Positions 1 to 8,446 of a stretch of DNA of 47,175 nucleotides are shown here, one piece after another. The number at the start of each line of letters is the position of its first letter. The stretch's first letter is position 1. The notes under the pieces are model-generated. The model did no database searches. It saw only the letters and a program-made list of their open reading frames with translations, and was not told where the DNA came from. A program made the translations under genes and the position numbers. This DNA is from Bacillus sp. AFS037270 (GTDB lineage: Bacteria; Bacillota; Bacilli; Bacillales_B; DSM-18226), in assembly GCF_002585305.1 (NCBI RefSeq), contig NZ_NUNF01000009.1, positions 1-47,175 on the forward strand, in the 5' to 3' direction.

Positions 1-162
1 AGCAAAGGCTCTTCAGGCAGTAAGGGATCTTCAGGCAGCAAAGGCTCTTCAGGCAGTAAGGGGTCTTCAGGCAGCAAGGGATCTTCAGGCAGCAAGGGCT
101 CTAAGGGAAGCAAAGGCTCTAAAGGCGCTAAAGGGGCTAAAGGTCCTAAAGGTAGAAAATAA
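1..162 (+). CDS. Collagen-like Gly-X-Y repeat protein, C-terminal end (partial)
   Basis: The frame is open from base 1 to the TAA at 160-162, so the 5' part lies outside the window. The 53 visible residues have glycine at every third position: GSK and GSS triplets alternate, then the tail changes to GSK, GAK, GPK and ends GRK. This is a Gly-X-Y pattern as in bacterial collagen-like proteins, which in Bacillaceae are often exosporium filaments or surface proteins. There is no C-terminal globular domain; the protein ends in a very basic tail. The DNA is an 18-bp near-perfect tandem repeat that can expand or contract. A terminator follows immediately. Collagen-like character is seen directly; spore or surface location is inference. 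Confidence 0.75.
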   Translation, partial: SKGSSGSKGSSGSKGSSGSKGSSGSKGSSGSKGSKGSKGSKGAKGAKGPKGRK

Positions 163-172
163 TTTGATTTAT

Positions 173-209
173 AAAGCCGGTACTTCAACAAGTGCCGGCT
201 TTATTTTTT
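173..209 (+). terminator. Intrinsic terminator after the collagen-like gene
   Basis: A 13-bp stem (AAAGCCGGTACTT at 173-185 with AAGTGCCGGCTTT at 190-202, one G-T pair) with a 4-nt loop is followed by ATTTTTT. Confidence 0.9.
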
Positions 210-210
210 A

Positions 211-485
211 TATGGTTCTTCAAAACAAAATACAACCAATATTAACCCAATCTACATAAATACCTAGATCATTTAAGCAGAGTAATTTGCCCAAATATTA
301 ATCTGCTAGGCAAAAATCTATTTAAGTCTAAAAATATTTATCTAGATAAATGCTGATTTGTTTTATTACGGGATATTCGTTTAGAACAAGCCTTCTTGTT
401 GGACGTACTATATGGCAAGGGACAAGAAGAGAATAAACGGAAAAAAATCAGAAGGAAACTAAATGAAGGGAGTAAATTAACTTTT
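211..485. other. Intergenic region, no gene seen
   Basis: AT-rich spacer between the collagen-like gene and the ArsB-family gene. The downstream frame is open back to a TTG at 396, but no good ribosome binding site precedes that TTG. No clear promoter pair or RNA structure was found. Confidence 0.4.
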
Positions 486-1844
486 ATGTATCATCTTTTG
501 ACGGTGATTGTTACGATAACAGCTTTTATTCTAACTATGGTGATGATCTTCATCCGTCCCAAAAATATGAACGAAGCTATACCAGCTACGATTGGAGCTG
601 TTCTAGTCTTCTTGAGCGGTAGTGTGTCAACAGGTGACTTGCTTGACATCAGTTCCAAGGTAACTGGGGCTGCGATTACCATAATAGCCACGATTGTAAT
701 GGCAATAGTTCTTGAGAGCATAGGCTTTTTCAGCTGGACCGCGGCACTAATGCTTAAACTATCAAAGGGGTCTGGTTACCGCTTATATTGGAATACCTTG
801 CTGTTATGCTTTTTAATGACGTTATTTTTTAATAACGATGGAAGTATTCTAATTACTACACCGATCCTGATTTTAATTTTAAATAATTTAAAACTAAAAA
901 ATTCACAAAAAATCCCATTTTTGTTAAGTGGAGCTTTAATCGCCACAGCCTCCAGTGCCCCCATTGGTGTAAGCAATATTGTTAATCTTATTGCATTGAA
1001 AATTATTGGAATGGACCTTTATATGCAAACCGAAATGATGTTTGTGCCAGGAGTCCTCGGCCTATTGTTCTTATCCTATTTGCTGTACCTAGTCTTCAAA
1101 AAGAATATTCCAGCCCAAATTCGCTTCCATTCTTACTCAATTCCGCTGCAAAAAAACCTCCCATTCCATCCGCTCCAACAAAACTCAGAAAGTCTGTTTG
1201 ACCAACAAAAGAAACTTATGATGAAAATGTTAATCTTCGTCCTCATAGTCAGGATTAGTCTATTTGTAGCATCTTTTATTGGCATCTCGGTCTCTCTTGT
1301 TGCGGTTTGTGGTTCGCTAATTCTTTTAATTTGGAGATGGATGTATTTAAAAGTCAATCCAAATGATGTCCTAAAAAAAATACCATGGCACATTTTAATC
1401 TTTGCCTTCAGTATGTACGTGATTATTTTTGGCTTACACAATATCGGATTAACAGCATATTTAATTGAAAATCTAAAACCCCTTGTCATTGACAGCTTCT
1501 TACATGCAAGTTTAACAATGGGTGTTATCACGGCATTTTTATCAAACATTTTTAACAACCATCCTGCCTTGATGGTCTCAACCTTAGCATTAACTGATAT
1601 GGGACTAGACCCGCTAATTATGAAAACGGTGTATTTAGCAAATATAATCGGAAGTGATGTTGGATCCCTTATTCTCCCGATTGGAACCTTGGCGACACTA
1701 ATATGGATGCATATACTTAAGAAAAGCAAAATTACGATTACTTGGGTAGAATACATTAAAGTAACGCTGATTGTCATACCGCCAACCTTGGTCTTTACCT
1801 TAATCAGTTTGTATCTATGGCTCTTACTCTTTTTTGTAAAATAA
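486..1844 (+). CDS. ArsB/NhaD-superfamily anion permease (YdfA-like)
   Basis: Polytopic inner-membrane protein of the ArsB/NhaD ion transporter superfamily, in which family members exchange arsenite, dicarboxylates or Na+ for protons. About 11-12 hydrophobic segments are visible. The motif FFNNDGS after the third segment is the conserved ArsB-type FxNNDG loop, and a second matching NIFNNHPALM loop occurs in the C-terminal half, as expected for an inverted-repeat transporter. The ATG at 486 gives 452 residues, close to family length, and places the first helix at the N-terminus. The frame stays open to a TTG at 396, which would add 30 basic residues. An AGGGAG lies 13 nt before the ATG. It is single-gene, with a terminator after it, and is far from the arsenic island, so arsenite is only one possible substrate. 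Confidence 0.8.
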   Translation: MYHLLTVIVTITAFILTMVMIFIRPKNMNEAIPATIGAVLVFLSGSVSTGDLLDISSKVTGAAITIIATIVMAIVLESIGFFSWTAALMLKLSKGSGYRLYWNTLLLCFLMTLFFNNDGSILITTPILILILNNLKLKNSQKIPFLLSGALIATASSAPIGVSNIVNLIALKIIGMDLYMQTEMMFVPGVLGLLFLSYLLYLVFKKNIPAQIRFHSYSIPLQKNLPFHPLQQNSESLFDQQKKLMMKMLIFVLIVRISLFVASFIGISVSLVAVCGSLILLIWRWMYLKVNPNDVLKKIPWHILIFAFSMYVIIFGLHNIGLTAYLIENLKPLVIDSFLHASLTMGVITAFLSNIFNNHPALMVSTLALTDMGLDPLIMKTVYLANIIGSDVGSLILPIGTLATLIWMHILKKSKITITWVEYIKVTLIVIPPTLVFTLISLYLWLLLFFVK

Positions 1845-1852
1845 TCTCACAT

Positions 1853-1900
1853 AAACAAGTTTGATGAGGGTTAGTTTGTTCATTAAACTTGTTTTTTTTT
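1853..1900 (+). terminator. Intrinsic terminator after the permease
   Basis: Inverted repeat AAACAAGTTTGATG (1853-1866) and CATTAAACTTGTTT (1881-1894), followed by a long T run. Confidence 0.85.
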
Positions 1901-1998
1901 ATTTTGAGTCAGAAGACCACTACACACTTTTTACATTCATGAATAATAAATAATGGGAAAACTTTTTTTAGTTTGGGATACAAGGATGTGAAGGGGAT

Positions 1999-3513
1999 GT
2001 GGCACAATTCCCATTAAACCAACGAGAATTACCAAGACGGCTAGAAAGCATCTATAAACAAATCATTCAAGCTAGTGATCATGTAGAGGAGCATCACGAG
2101 TTCCAGGACGATGCCAGAATCTGTCGGGATAATTTAATTTCATATTTAGGATTTCGTGAACAAAACTTACTTGGTATATGCCAAGAACTAAAAGAAAAAG
2201 GGCTTGCAGATCTTTCTCAATCATCTACACACGTTTTATATACACTAGAAAAAATATTATCCTATTTAAATATCTCATTACCTTTGCAAAAGAATCTAAT
2301 GGTTTCAACACCATTCGATTCAAGAAAAATCTTAAGTAAGCGGACAGATGAACTCTTCGGGAATAGAATGCAACCGAATCAACCAGCAATTATGGTCACG
2401 GTAGATTCAAAAGTCTTAAACAATCCGAACCAGGTAGAACAGCTAATACTAAATGGTATGAATATTGCCCGAATCAATTGCGCTCACGATGATCGGGAAA
2501 TATGGAAGCAAATAATTGATGCTATAAGGGATGTAGAAAAAAAGCTAAGGATTGAAGGGAAATATCAAAAGTCCGAATGTAAAATCTATATGGATTTAGC
2601 CGGACCCAAGGTACGAGTTGGGAAGCTGCCTGATGCTCCTATTTATGTGGTAAAAGGTGATCAGCTGCGATTTTATTTGAATTCCGATACCGAGGGGCAT
2701 TCGGCAGTGGAGGATACTCCTGCCGGCGTACCGGTAACGCTGGAAAAAGCGTTTCGAAATGTTCGGGTAAACGATTCTATTTTTATCGATGATGGGAAAA
2801 TCCATGGTTTCGTATCACAAGTTACCAAGGAATTTGTAGAAGTGGAAATCCATTCACCCACGGCCAAACCATTAAGGGTTAAAGAAGGGAAGGGGCTAAA
2901 TTTACCTGATTCGCTTTTAAGCTTAAATCTCCCGGCATTAACAGAAAAGGATTTAGCGGACATACCCTTTATAACTAATCACGCGGATATTTTAGGAATA
3001 TCCTTTGTCCACTCCCCACTTGACTTAAGAAAATTACGTCAAGAATTAGAAATACTTAAGCGAACCGATATTGCTGTAGTCGCCAAAATCGAAACAAAAG
3101 ATGCTGTTCATAATTTGGCGAGAATCCTTATAGAAGGTTTGCATTTTAACAGATTCGGAATAATGCTGGCAAGGGGCGACTTGGCTGTTGAGGTTGGTCC
3201 TGAAAACTTATCATTTGTGCAGGATGAAATCTTAACCATCTGTTCGGCTGCCTACACACCCGTTATATGGGCAACAGGTGTATTGGAGAAGCTCACAAAA
3301 AAAGGAATCCCAGCGCGTGCAGAGATAACCGATGCTGCCTATGGGAGTCGGGCAAACTGCATCATGCTTAATAAAGGGCCTTTTGTAGTCGATGCATTGA
3401 GAATGCTTGTTAATTTGTTACGTACAGTGGAAGTTAATCCACCGAGACAAAAGCCACTAATTGACTTAACCGCACAGTTTGGGGTATTTAAAAATAGCAG
3501 CCGCCTAGATTAG
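1999..3513 (+). CDS. Pyruvate kinase-like TIM-barrel protein
   Basis: 504 residues from a GTG start with AAGGGG just upstream. After an N-terminal extension of about 120 residues the protein matches the pyruvate kinase barrel: a GMNIARINCAHDD strand (compare GMNVARLNFSHG), DLAGPKVRVG (compare DTKGPEIRT), the VAKIETKDA segment with the catalytic Lys and Mg-binding Glu, the MLARGDLAVEVG loop, and ATGVLEKL. The usual N-terminal TIGPAS motif is replaced by TVDSKV, and the C-terminal allosteric domain is absent, since the protein stops soon after the barrel. It is therefore not the housekeeping glycolytic enzyme. It may act on phosphoenolpyruvate or a related enol-phosphate; the substrate is unknown. 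A shared terminator separates it from the convergent dsdA. Confidence 0.75.
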   Translation: MAQFPLNQRELPRRLESIYKQIIQASDHVEEHHEFQDDARICRDNLISYLGFREQNLLGICQELKEKGLADLSQSSTHVLYTLEKILSYLNISLPLQKNLMVSTPFDSRKILSKRTDELFGNRMQPNQPAIMVTVDSKVLNNPNQVEQLILNGMNIARINCAHDDREIWKQIIDAIRDVEKKLRIEGKYQKSECKIYMDLAGPKVRVGKLPDAPIYVVKGDQLRFYLNSDTEGHSAVEDTPAGVPVTLEKAFRNVRVNDSIFIDDGKIHGFVSQVTKEFVEVEIHSPTAKPLRVKEGKGLNLPDSLLSLNLPALTEKDLADIPFITNHADILGISFVHSPLDLRKLRQELEILKRTDIAVVAKIETKDAVHNLARILIEGLHFNRFGIMLARGDLAVEVGPENLSFVQDEILTICSAAYTPVIWATGVLEKLTKKGIPARAEITDAAYGSRANCIMLNKGPFVVDALRMLVNLLRTVEVNPPRQKPLIDLTAQFGVFKNSSRLD

Positions 3514-3540
3514 CAGTTATAGGAGGCTGCTATTTTTTTC
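3492..3540 (+). terminator. Bidirectional terminator between convergent genes
   Basis: AAATAGCAGCCGCCT (3492-3506) pairs with AGGAGGCTGCTATTT (3521-3535), followed by T residues. It overlaps the last codons of the pyruvate kinase-like gene and lies just beyond the end of dsdA. Confidence 0.85.
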
Positions 3541-3541
3541 A

Positions 3542-4870
3542 TTAAAATCCCTTTTTATAGTAATCTTCCATAATCACGTCTGGAACCATACTACCTCCTG
3601 TCGCCCAAACGATATGCGCAGCTTTTTTGTTAAGCAAATGATGTTTTTGTAAAAATGCCTTTCCTTCTTGTGCTAGTTTAACCGGGCCAATCATCCCTGC
3701 GAGAGCAGAAGGCTCCAATCTTATATTCTCTGTATCAACCAGAATCCTTAAAAGTTTAAATAACTCATCATCTCTAACTGTAAAAGCACCGCTTAAAATA
3801 GGCGAGATGATCTTGCCGACAAATCCGGATGGTCTTCCTACAGCAAGTCCATCCGCCGCCGTAATATTATCAATCCCTATATCTTGGACCGAAATCTTTT
3901 CATGGAGTCCTGTTAATAATCCAAGTAACATACAAGGAGAATGAGTAGGTTCAGCGAAAAAGCAGTAAACATTGTTTTGGAACAATTGTTTTAAACCGAA
4001 CGTAACACCACCGGGAGCCCCGCCCACACCACAGGGCAAGTAAACAAACAGGGGATGATCTTCGTCGACTTTTATCTGAAGCTCATCTAGTTGATTTTTT
4101 ATCCTTAAGGCAGCCACGGCGTAACCGAGAAATAAATGCTGTGAGTTCTCATCATCTACAAAATAACAACGGGGATCTTTTTCTGCCTGAATACGACCAG
4201 CCTCTACCGCCTTACTGTAATCCGCCCCATATTCGATTACTTGAACACCTTTATCTCTTAGCAGATCCTTTTTCCATTGCTTCGCATCTGCTGACATATG
4301 GACAGTTACCTTAAATCCTAATTTAGCACTGATTATCCCAATGCTTAGTCCTAGATTACCCGTGGAACCCACCGCAATTCGATATTGTGAGAAAAATCGG
4401 CGGAATTCTTCACTGTCCAAAATAGAATAATCATCATCCTTGCGAAGAAGCTGTTGTTCAATCGCTAAATCCTCGGCATATTTAAGGATTTCATATATGC
4501 CGCCTCTTGCTTTAATCGAGCCGGAAATGGGGAGGTGGCTGTCACATTTTAACCATATATCTCCTAAGATTGGCTGATTGTAACTCTCGACTAATTTATT
4601 CTTCATGGCAGGGATTTTAACTAAGTTTGATTCAATGATTCCGTTGGTTCCTTTAGTTTCAGGAAACACTTGAGCTATATAGGGAGCAAATCGTTTCAAT
4701 CGTTCTTCAGCATCTTGAATATCCTCCAGGGTGAGCAGGGAGTCTTCCAGACTGTTTTGGGCCGTTTGGATTTTCGGATTAAACCATAAAACTTCGTCAT
4801 GTGATTTCATTTTTTCGATTAGCTTAAGGGCCTGAGCGTCAAGCAAACTTTCAATCTCTACTGGGTTCAC
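3542..4870 (-). CDS. dsdA: D-serine ammonia-lyase (D-serine dehydratase)
   Basis: PLP-dependent fold-type II enzyme that converts D-serine to pyruvate and ammonia in the cytoplasm. The 442 residues are the usual DsdA length. The Schiff-base lysine lies in SGSIKARGG, the phosphate-binding glycine loop is CGVGGAPGG, and the [10 protein letters not shown] segment is typical of DsdA. The start is GTG at 4870 with GGAGAG six to seven bases upstream; the nearby ATG runs directly into a stop. It stands alone, convergent with the pyruvate kinase-like gene. No dsdC regulator or dsdX transporter gene is adjacent. Its product pyruvate makes the neighbouring pyruvate-kinase-like protein intriguing, but a shared pathway is only inference. 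Confidence 0.93.
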   Translation of the reverse strand: MNPVEIESLLDAQALKLIEKMKSHDEVLWFNPKIQTAQNSLEDSLLTLEDIQDAEERLKRFAPYIAQVFPETKGTNGIIESNLVKIPAMKNKLVESYNQPILGDIWLKCDSHLPISGSIKARGGIYEILKYAEDLAIEQQLLRKDDDYSILDSEEFRRFFSQYRIAVGSTGNLGLSIGIISAKLGFKVTVHMSADAKQWKKDLLRDKGVQVIEYGADYSKAVEAGRIQAEKDPRCYFVDDENSQHLFLGYAVAALRIKNQLDELQIKVDEDHPLFVYLPCGVGGAPGGVTFGLKQLFQNNVYCFFAEPTHSPCMLLGLLTGLHEKISVQDIGIDNITAADGLAVGRPSGFVGKIISPILSGAFTVRDDELFKLLRILVDTENIRLEPSALAGMIGPVKLAQEGKAFLQKHHLLNKKAAHIVWATGGSMVPDVIMEDYYKKGF

Positions 4871-5084
4871 ATTTTTCTCTCCATGTTTCAGATTTGATAT
4901 CTATAGTTTAACATTCCTAGGTTGTGGGTTGAATCATTTACTCTGGGTTTGCGGGATATGATGGGTGGGAGCTATTTTCAAAAAAATATGAATAATCAAC
5001 AATACTTGGATTTTCTCGAAAGGACGGGTAAAATCTAAATTATGGTGTTTTTACTAATAAATCATGTAGATTGGGGCAAGACCA

Positions 5085-5825
5085 ATGATTGCTAAAACAG
5101 AAGAGGATTTTAACAGTTTAAAGGAAATTGGCAGAATTGTAGCATCGATAAGAGATGAACTAGTGAAAAGAGCTGTACCAGGTGTCACCACTAAAGAACT
5201 TGACGATTTAGCCGGAGAACTTTTTGAAAAAGAAGGAGCGATCTCCGCACCCAAAGGCGAATATGATTTTCCTGGCTATACTTGTATCAGTGTAAATGAA
5301 GAAGTCGCGCACGGAATCCCCGGAGAACGCGTAATTCAAGAAGGGGACTTAGTGAATATCGACGTATCAGGTTCAAAAAATGGTTACTTTGCTGATACCG
5401 GCATTTCCATTGTAGTTGGCAAAGGCGAAGAGATCCTTTCCAAAATTTGCGATGTTGCCAAAGAAGCCTTTGAAGCAGGTCTAAAAAAAGTAAAACCTGG
5501 TGCTCGAATTACGGGAATAGGTAAAGTCGTTCATCAAGTAGCAAGGCAGCACGGATTAACCGTTGTTATGAACCTTACCGGCCATGGTATTGGGCGTACG
5601 ATTCACGAAGAACCTGAGTATATTTATAATTATAATGAAACTTCAGACCACGGGCTATTGAAAGAAGGAATGGTCATTGCCTTTGAACCGTTTATCTCTA
5701 CCCATGACGAGGAAGTATTCCAACTGGATGATGGCTGGACTTTTGTAACAGAGCAAAGCTTTGTTGCACAATATGAACATACCTTGATTGTGACAAAGGA
5801 TGGCCCCGTTATTTTAACCAAATAA
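5085..5825 (+). CDS. map: Type I methionine aminopeptidase
   Basis: Removes the initiator methionine from new proteins. The 246 residues show the pita-bread fold signatures: His in EEVAHGIPG, metal ligands Asp in NIDVSG and Asp in FADTGIS, His in TGHGIGR, Glu in FEPF and Glu in VTEQS. The length and context fit the second, non-ribosomal-cluster MetAP of Bacilli (like B. subtilis YflG/MapB) rather than the copy beside adk-infA. The start is ATG at 5085 with TTGGGG upstream. Single gene with its own terminator. Confidence 0.93.
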   Translation: MIAKTEEDFNSLKEIGRIVASIRDELVKRAVPGVTTKELDDLAGELFEKEGAISAPKGEYDFPGYTCISVNEEVAHGIPGERVIQEGDLVNIDVSGSKNGYFADTGISIVVGKGEEILSKICDVAKEAFEAGLKKVKPGARITGIGKVVHQVARQHGLTVVMNLTGHGIGRTIHEEPEYIYNYNETSDHGLLKEGMVIAFEPFISTHDEEVFQLDDGWTFVTEQSFVAQYEHTLIVTKDGPVILTK

Positions 5826-5835
5826 TGAATGGACG

Positions 5836-5865
5836 GAGAGCGTATCTAGGTACGCTCTCTTTTTT
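5836..5865 (+). terminator. Intrinsic terminator after map
   Basis: GAGAGCGTA (5836-5844) pairs with TACGCTCTC (5851-5859), followed by six T residues. Confidence 0.9.
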
Positions 5866-5930
5866 ATACATTATTATACTTTCTAATGATATTACTAGAA
5901 AAATGCAGGAAATGAAAGAAAATAGGTAAT

Positions 5931-6007
5931 GGCCCCGCTTTCATTCAATTTCACAATTTTGTCACATTCCTTTATAATCTTCCTGTTAACAACGGCCCCG
6001 ACTTTCA
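5931..6007 (+). repeat. Short direct repeat flanking a promoter
   Basis: GGCCCCGCTTTCAT (5931-5944) recurs as GGCCCCGACTTTCAT (5994-6008), one copy on each side of the SulP promoter. A further stretch at about 6029-6067 (AAGCGGAAGTGCCTTG then GGCGCTGAAGC) looks like the end of a short extragenic repeat of a type I associate with Bacillaceae genomes; that recognition is from memory. Confidence 0.35.
5950..5978 (+). promoter_or_regulatory. Sigma-A promoter for the SulP gene
   Basis: TTCACA (5950-5955), a 17-bp spacer, and a perfect TATAAT (5973-5978). It predicts a leader of about 115 nt before the SulP start. Confidence 0.7.
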
Positions 6008-6099
6008 TGAGAGTTGGAAGTCAAATAGAAAAGCGGAAGTGCCTTGAATAGGCGCTGAAGCTGGACAATTTTCAAAGATTAAAGAGAGAGGTGCTTTAT

Positions 6100-7578
6100 T
6101 TGAATTTAACTACAATTAAATATTCATGGTTTGGAAACATCAAGGGAGATGTATTATCTGGGATAGTGGTTGCTATGGCACTTATACCAGAAGCCATTGC
6201 CTTCTCAATTATCGCGGGAGTGGACCCCATGATTGGGCTGTATGCATCCTTTTGTATCGCGGTTACCATTTCTTTCGTAGGCGGACGACCCGGGATGATC
6301 TCGGCTGCGACCGGGGCAACTGCACTATTAATGACATCCTTAGTCAAAGAACATGGCTTGCAATATTTACTTGCCGCGACCATCCTGACGGGTGTTCTTC
6401 AAATCATTATGGGAGCATTAAAATTAGGCCGTTTGATGAAGTTTGTCCCGCGTTCTGTGATGACAGGTTTCGTTAATGCACTGGCCATATTAATTTTTTC
6501 AGCTCAATTAGTTCAGTTTAAAGGAGCTAACTGGCAAATGTATGCGATGGTTGCTTTAGCGCTTGTGATTATTTATGTACTGCCTCGTTTCACAAAAGCC
6601 GTTCCTGTTCCACTAGTTGCGATCCTAGTTATGACCGTTATCTCGATTCTAACGGGCAGCCATGTACGTACAGTTGGAGATTTAGGTGAACTAACATCGA
6701 AACTACCGGTATTTTTAATTCCAGATATTCCGTTTACTTTGGAAACCTTGCAAATTATTTTTCCTTACTCTATTTCCATTGCGATTGTGGGCTTGGTGGA
6801 AACCTTACTAACGGCTTCGATTGTCGATGATATGACAGATACTGAAAGCGATAAAAACAAAGAAGCTAGAGGACAAGGGATGGCTAATATCGTATCCGGT
6901 CTTTTTGGCGGGATGGCTGGATGTGCCATGATTGGACAATCTGTAATAAATGTTAAATCAGGTGGGAGAGGGCGTTTGTCTACCTTTGTAGCAGGTGCTT
7001 TCTTACTGACTCTGATCGTCTCACTGAAGGGCTTCCTTGTTCAAATACCAATGGCAGCACTTGTGGCAGTAATGTTTATGGTTTCCATTGGAACGTTTGA
7101 TTGGTCTTGCCTTAAAAACTTTAAAAAAGTACCATTTACCGATTCGATTGTTATGGTCATTACTGTTATAACTGTAGTCATGACAAATAACTTATCTTTA
7201 GGGGTTTTAGTAGGGGTAATCCTAAGTGCGATATTCTTTGCTTCAAAAATTTCTAAAGTAAAAGTAACCAGTATTTCAACAATAGGGGCCAATAAAAGGA
7301 TTTATCATGTGACAGGACAACTTTTCTTTGCTTCTGTAACTGACTTTATAAATGGTTTTGATTTTAAAGAAGATGTAAAGGAAGTCGACTTAGATTTATC
7401 TCATGCTCACCTTTGGGATGATTCAGCTGTTGGAGCAATTGATAAAGTCGTGATCAAATACCATCAAAATGGTGTCAAGGTAAACCTTAGAGGATTAAAT
7501 ACGGAGAGTAATAAGCTTATTAATAAAATAGCTATTCATAACAAGTCTGGCGGACTTGAAAAAGCTGCTAGTCATTAA
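6100..7578 (+). CDS. SulP family anion (sulfate/bicarbonate) permease with STAS domain
   Basis: Membrane anion transporter of the SLC26/SulP family, 492 residues from the TTG at 6100. AGAGAGGTG lies six bases before this TTG; the frame is also open from a GTG at 6091 that sits inside the binding site. About the first 390 residues form the transmembrane core (early motif [17 protein letters not shown], then GLYASF). The last 90 residues are a cytoplasmic STAS domain ([25 protein letters not shown]) that usually regulates transport. SulP members carry sulfate, bicarbonate or dicarboxylates; the substrate cannot be read from the sequence. No carbonic anhydrase gene is adjacent. Confidence 0.87.
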   Translation: MNLTTIKYSWFGNIKGDVLSGIVVAMALIPEAIAFSIIAGVDPMIGLYASFCIAVTISFVGGRPGMISAATGATALLMTSLVKEHGLQYLLAATILTGVLQIIMGALKLGRLMKFVPRSVMTGFVNALAILIFSAQLVQFKGANWQMYAMVALALVIIYVLPRFTKAVPVPLVAILVMTVISILTGSHVRTVGDLGELTSKLPVFLIPDIPFTLETLQIIFPYSISIAIVGLVETLLTASIVDDMTDTESDKNKEARGQGMANIVSGLFGGMAGCAMIGQSVINVKSGGRGRLSTFVAGAFLLTLIVSLKGFLVQIPMAALVAVMFMVSIGTFDWSCLKNFKKVPFTDSIVMVITVITVVMTNNLSLGVLVGVILSAIFFASKISKVKVTSISTIGANKRIYHVTGQLFFASVTDFINGFDFKEDVKEVDLDLSHAHLWDDSAVGAIDKVVIKYHQNGVKVNLRGLNTESNKLINKIAIHNKSGGLEKAASH

Positions 7579-7588
7579 ATCCAGGAGG

Positions 7589-7622
7589 AACACGCTGAAT
7601 AATACTCAGCGTGTTTTTTTAT
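7589..7622 (+). terminator. Intrinsic terminator after the SulP gene
   Basis: AACACGCTGA (7589-7598) pairs with TCAGCGTGTT (7606-7615), followed by a T run. Confidence 0.92.
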
Positions 7623-7651
7623 TGACGAAGCGCCAATAGATGTATTACAAT
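7622..7651 (+). promoter_or_regulatory. Sigma-A promoter for mhqD-mhqE
   Basis: TTGACG (7622-7627), an 18-bp spacer, and TACAAT (7646-7651). The -10 box overlaps the left end of the inverted repeat at 7649-7672, which fits repression by steric block. Confidence 0.6.
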
Positions 7652-7672
7652 TATCTCGTATTCAAGATAATT
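7649..7672 (+). promoter_or_regulatory. MhqR-like operator (inverted repeat)
   Basis: Left arm AATTATCTCGTA (7649-7660) and right arm TTCAAGATAATT (7661-7672) match in 10 of 12 positions as an inverted repeat. The core TATCTCG...AAGATA resembles the B. subtilis MhqR operator as I recall it (TATCTCGAA followed by its inverted copy). The two genes downstream are MhqD- and MhqE-like, which are MhqR targets in B. subtilis. The MhqR-type repressor gene is not in the window. Confidence 0.65.
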
Positions 7673-7826
7673 GATTTCAAAATAATTATCAAACGAATTT
7701 GGAAATACTAGCAAAAAAGGTGTACTACGTATTATAGCTAACGAACAATGGATTGATCGAGTCCGGGTTAAGTAACAAATTGTCGTGGATGCCTAAACCA
7801 TTTAAGAATTTGAAAGGAGAGTATAG

Positions 7827-8432
7827 ATGAAACATATTTTTCAAAAAGGAAAAAATCCTGTAAAACCAACTTTGCTATTACTTCATGGTACTGGAGGAAA
7901 TGAATTAGATCTCTTACCGCTGGCTGGAATGATTGATGAAGAGGCGTCTGTACTAAGTGTTCGTGGAAATGTATTGGAGAATGGAATGCCCCGCTTTTTT
8001 AGAAGACTAGCGGAAGGTGTTTTTGATGAAGAGGATCTTGTTTTCCGAACCCAAGAATTAAATGAATTTCTTGCTGAGGCGGCACAAAAATATGAGTTTG
8101 ATCGAAAAAATATCATTGCCATAGGCTATTCGAACGGGGCGAATATTGCTGCAAGCCTATTATTTCACTATCAGAATGCCCTAAGAGGTGCTATCCTTCA
8201 TCATCCAATGGTTCCGAGAAGAATCGAGCTTCCTGACTTAACAGGTGCGAATGTGTTTATTGCTGCAGGAACTAATGACCCAATTTGTCCACCATTGGAA
8301 TCGCAGGAATTACAAAGATTACTTCAAGATGCCAACGCATCCGTAGAGCTGCACTGGGAAAATCGCGGACATCAATTAACCAGAGAAGAAGTAGAAGAAG
8401 CAGCCAAATGGTATAAAGGGATTGTTGGTTAA
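7827..8432 (+). CDS. mhqD: MhqD-like carboxylesterase/hydrolase
   Basis: 201-residue alpha/beta hydrolase of the phospholipase/carboxylesterase type, cytoplasmic. The nucleophile elbow is GYSNGAN (Ser in G-x-S-x-G), the oxyanion loop LLHGTGGNE is near residue 20, and the catalytic Asp and His are in AAGTNDPICP and ENRGHQL. In B. subtilis, MhqD acts in the response to catechol, methylhydroquinone and other quinone-like electrophiles together with ring-cleaving dioxygenases; the exact substrate is unknown. It has an AAAGGAGAG binding site and is followed 14 bp later by the MhqE-like gene, so the two form an operon behind the operator at 7649-7672. Confidence 0.85.
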   Translation: MKHIFQKGKNPVKPTLLLLHGTGGNELDLLPLAGMIDEEASVLSVRGNVLENGMPRFFRRLAEGVFDEEDLVFRTQELNEFLAEAAQKYEFDRKNIIAIGYSNGANIAASLLFHYQNALRGAILHHPMVPRRIELPDLTGANVFIAAGTNDPICPPLESQELQRLLQDANASVELHWENRGHQLTREEVEEAAKWYKGIVG

Positions 8433-8446
8433 GGAGGTTTTAAAAA

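Noticed and set aside
1..130. Regularly spaced DNA repeats resembling a CRISPR or satellite array
   Set aside because: The repeat is 18 bp without unique spacers and translates as Gly-X-Y triplets in one frame up to a stop and terminator.
1133..1777. 214-codon minus-strand frame inside the ArsB-family gene
   Set aside because: Shadow of a hydrophobic coding region; no binding site or homology.
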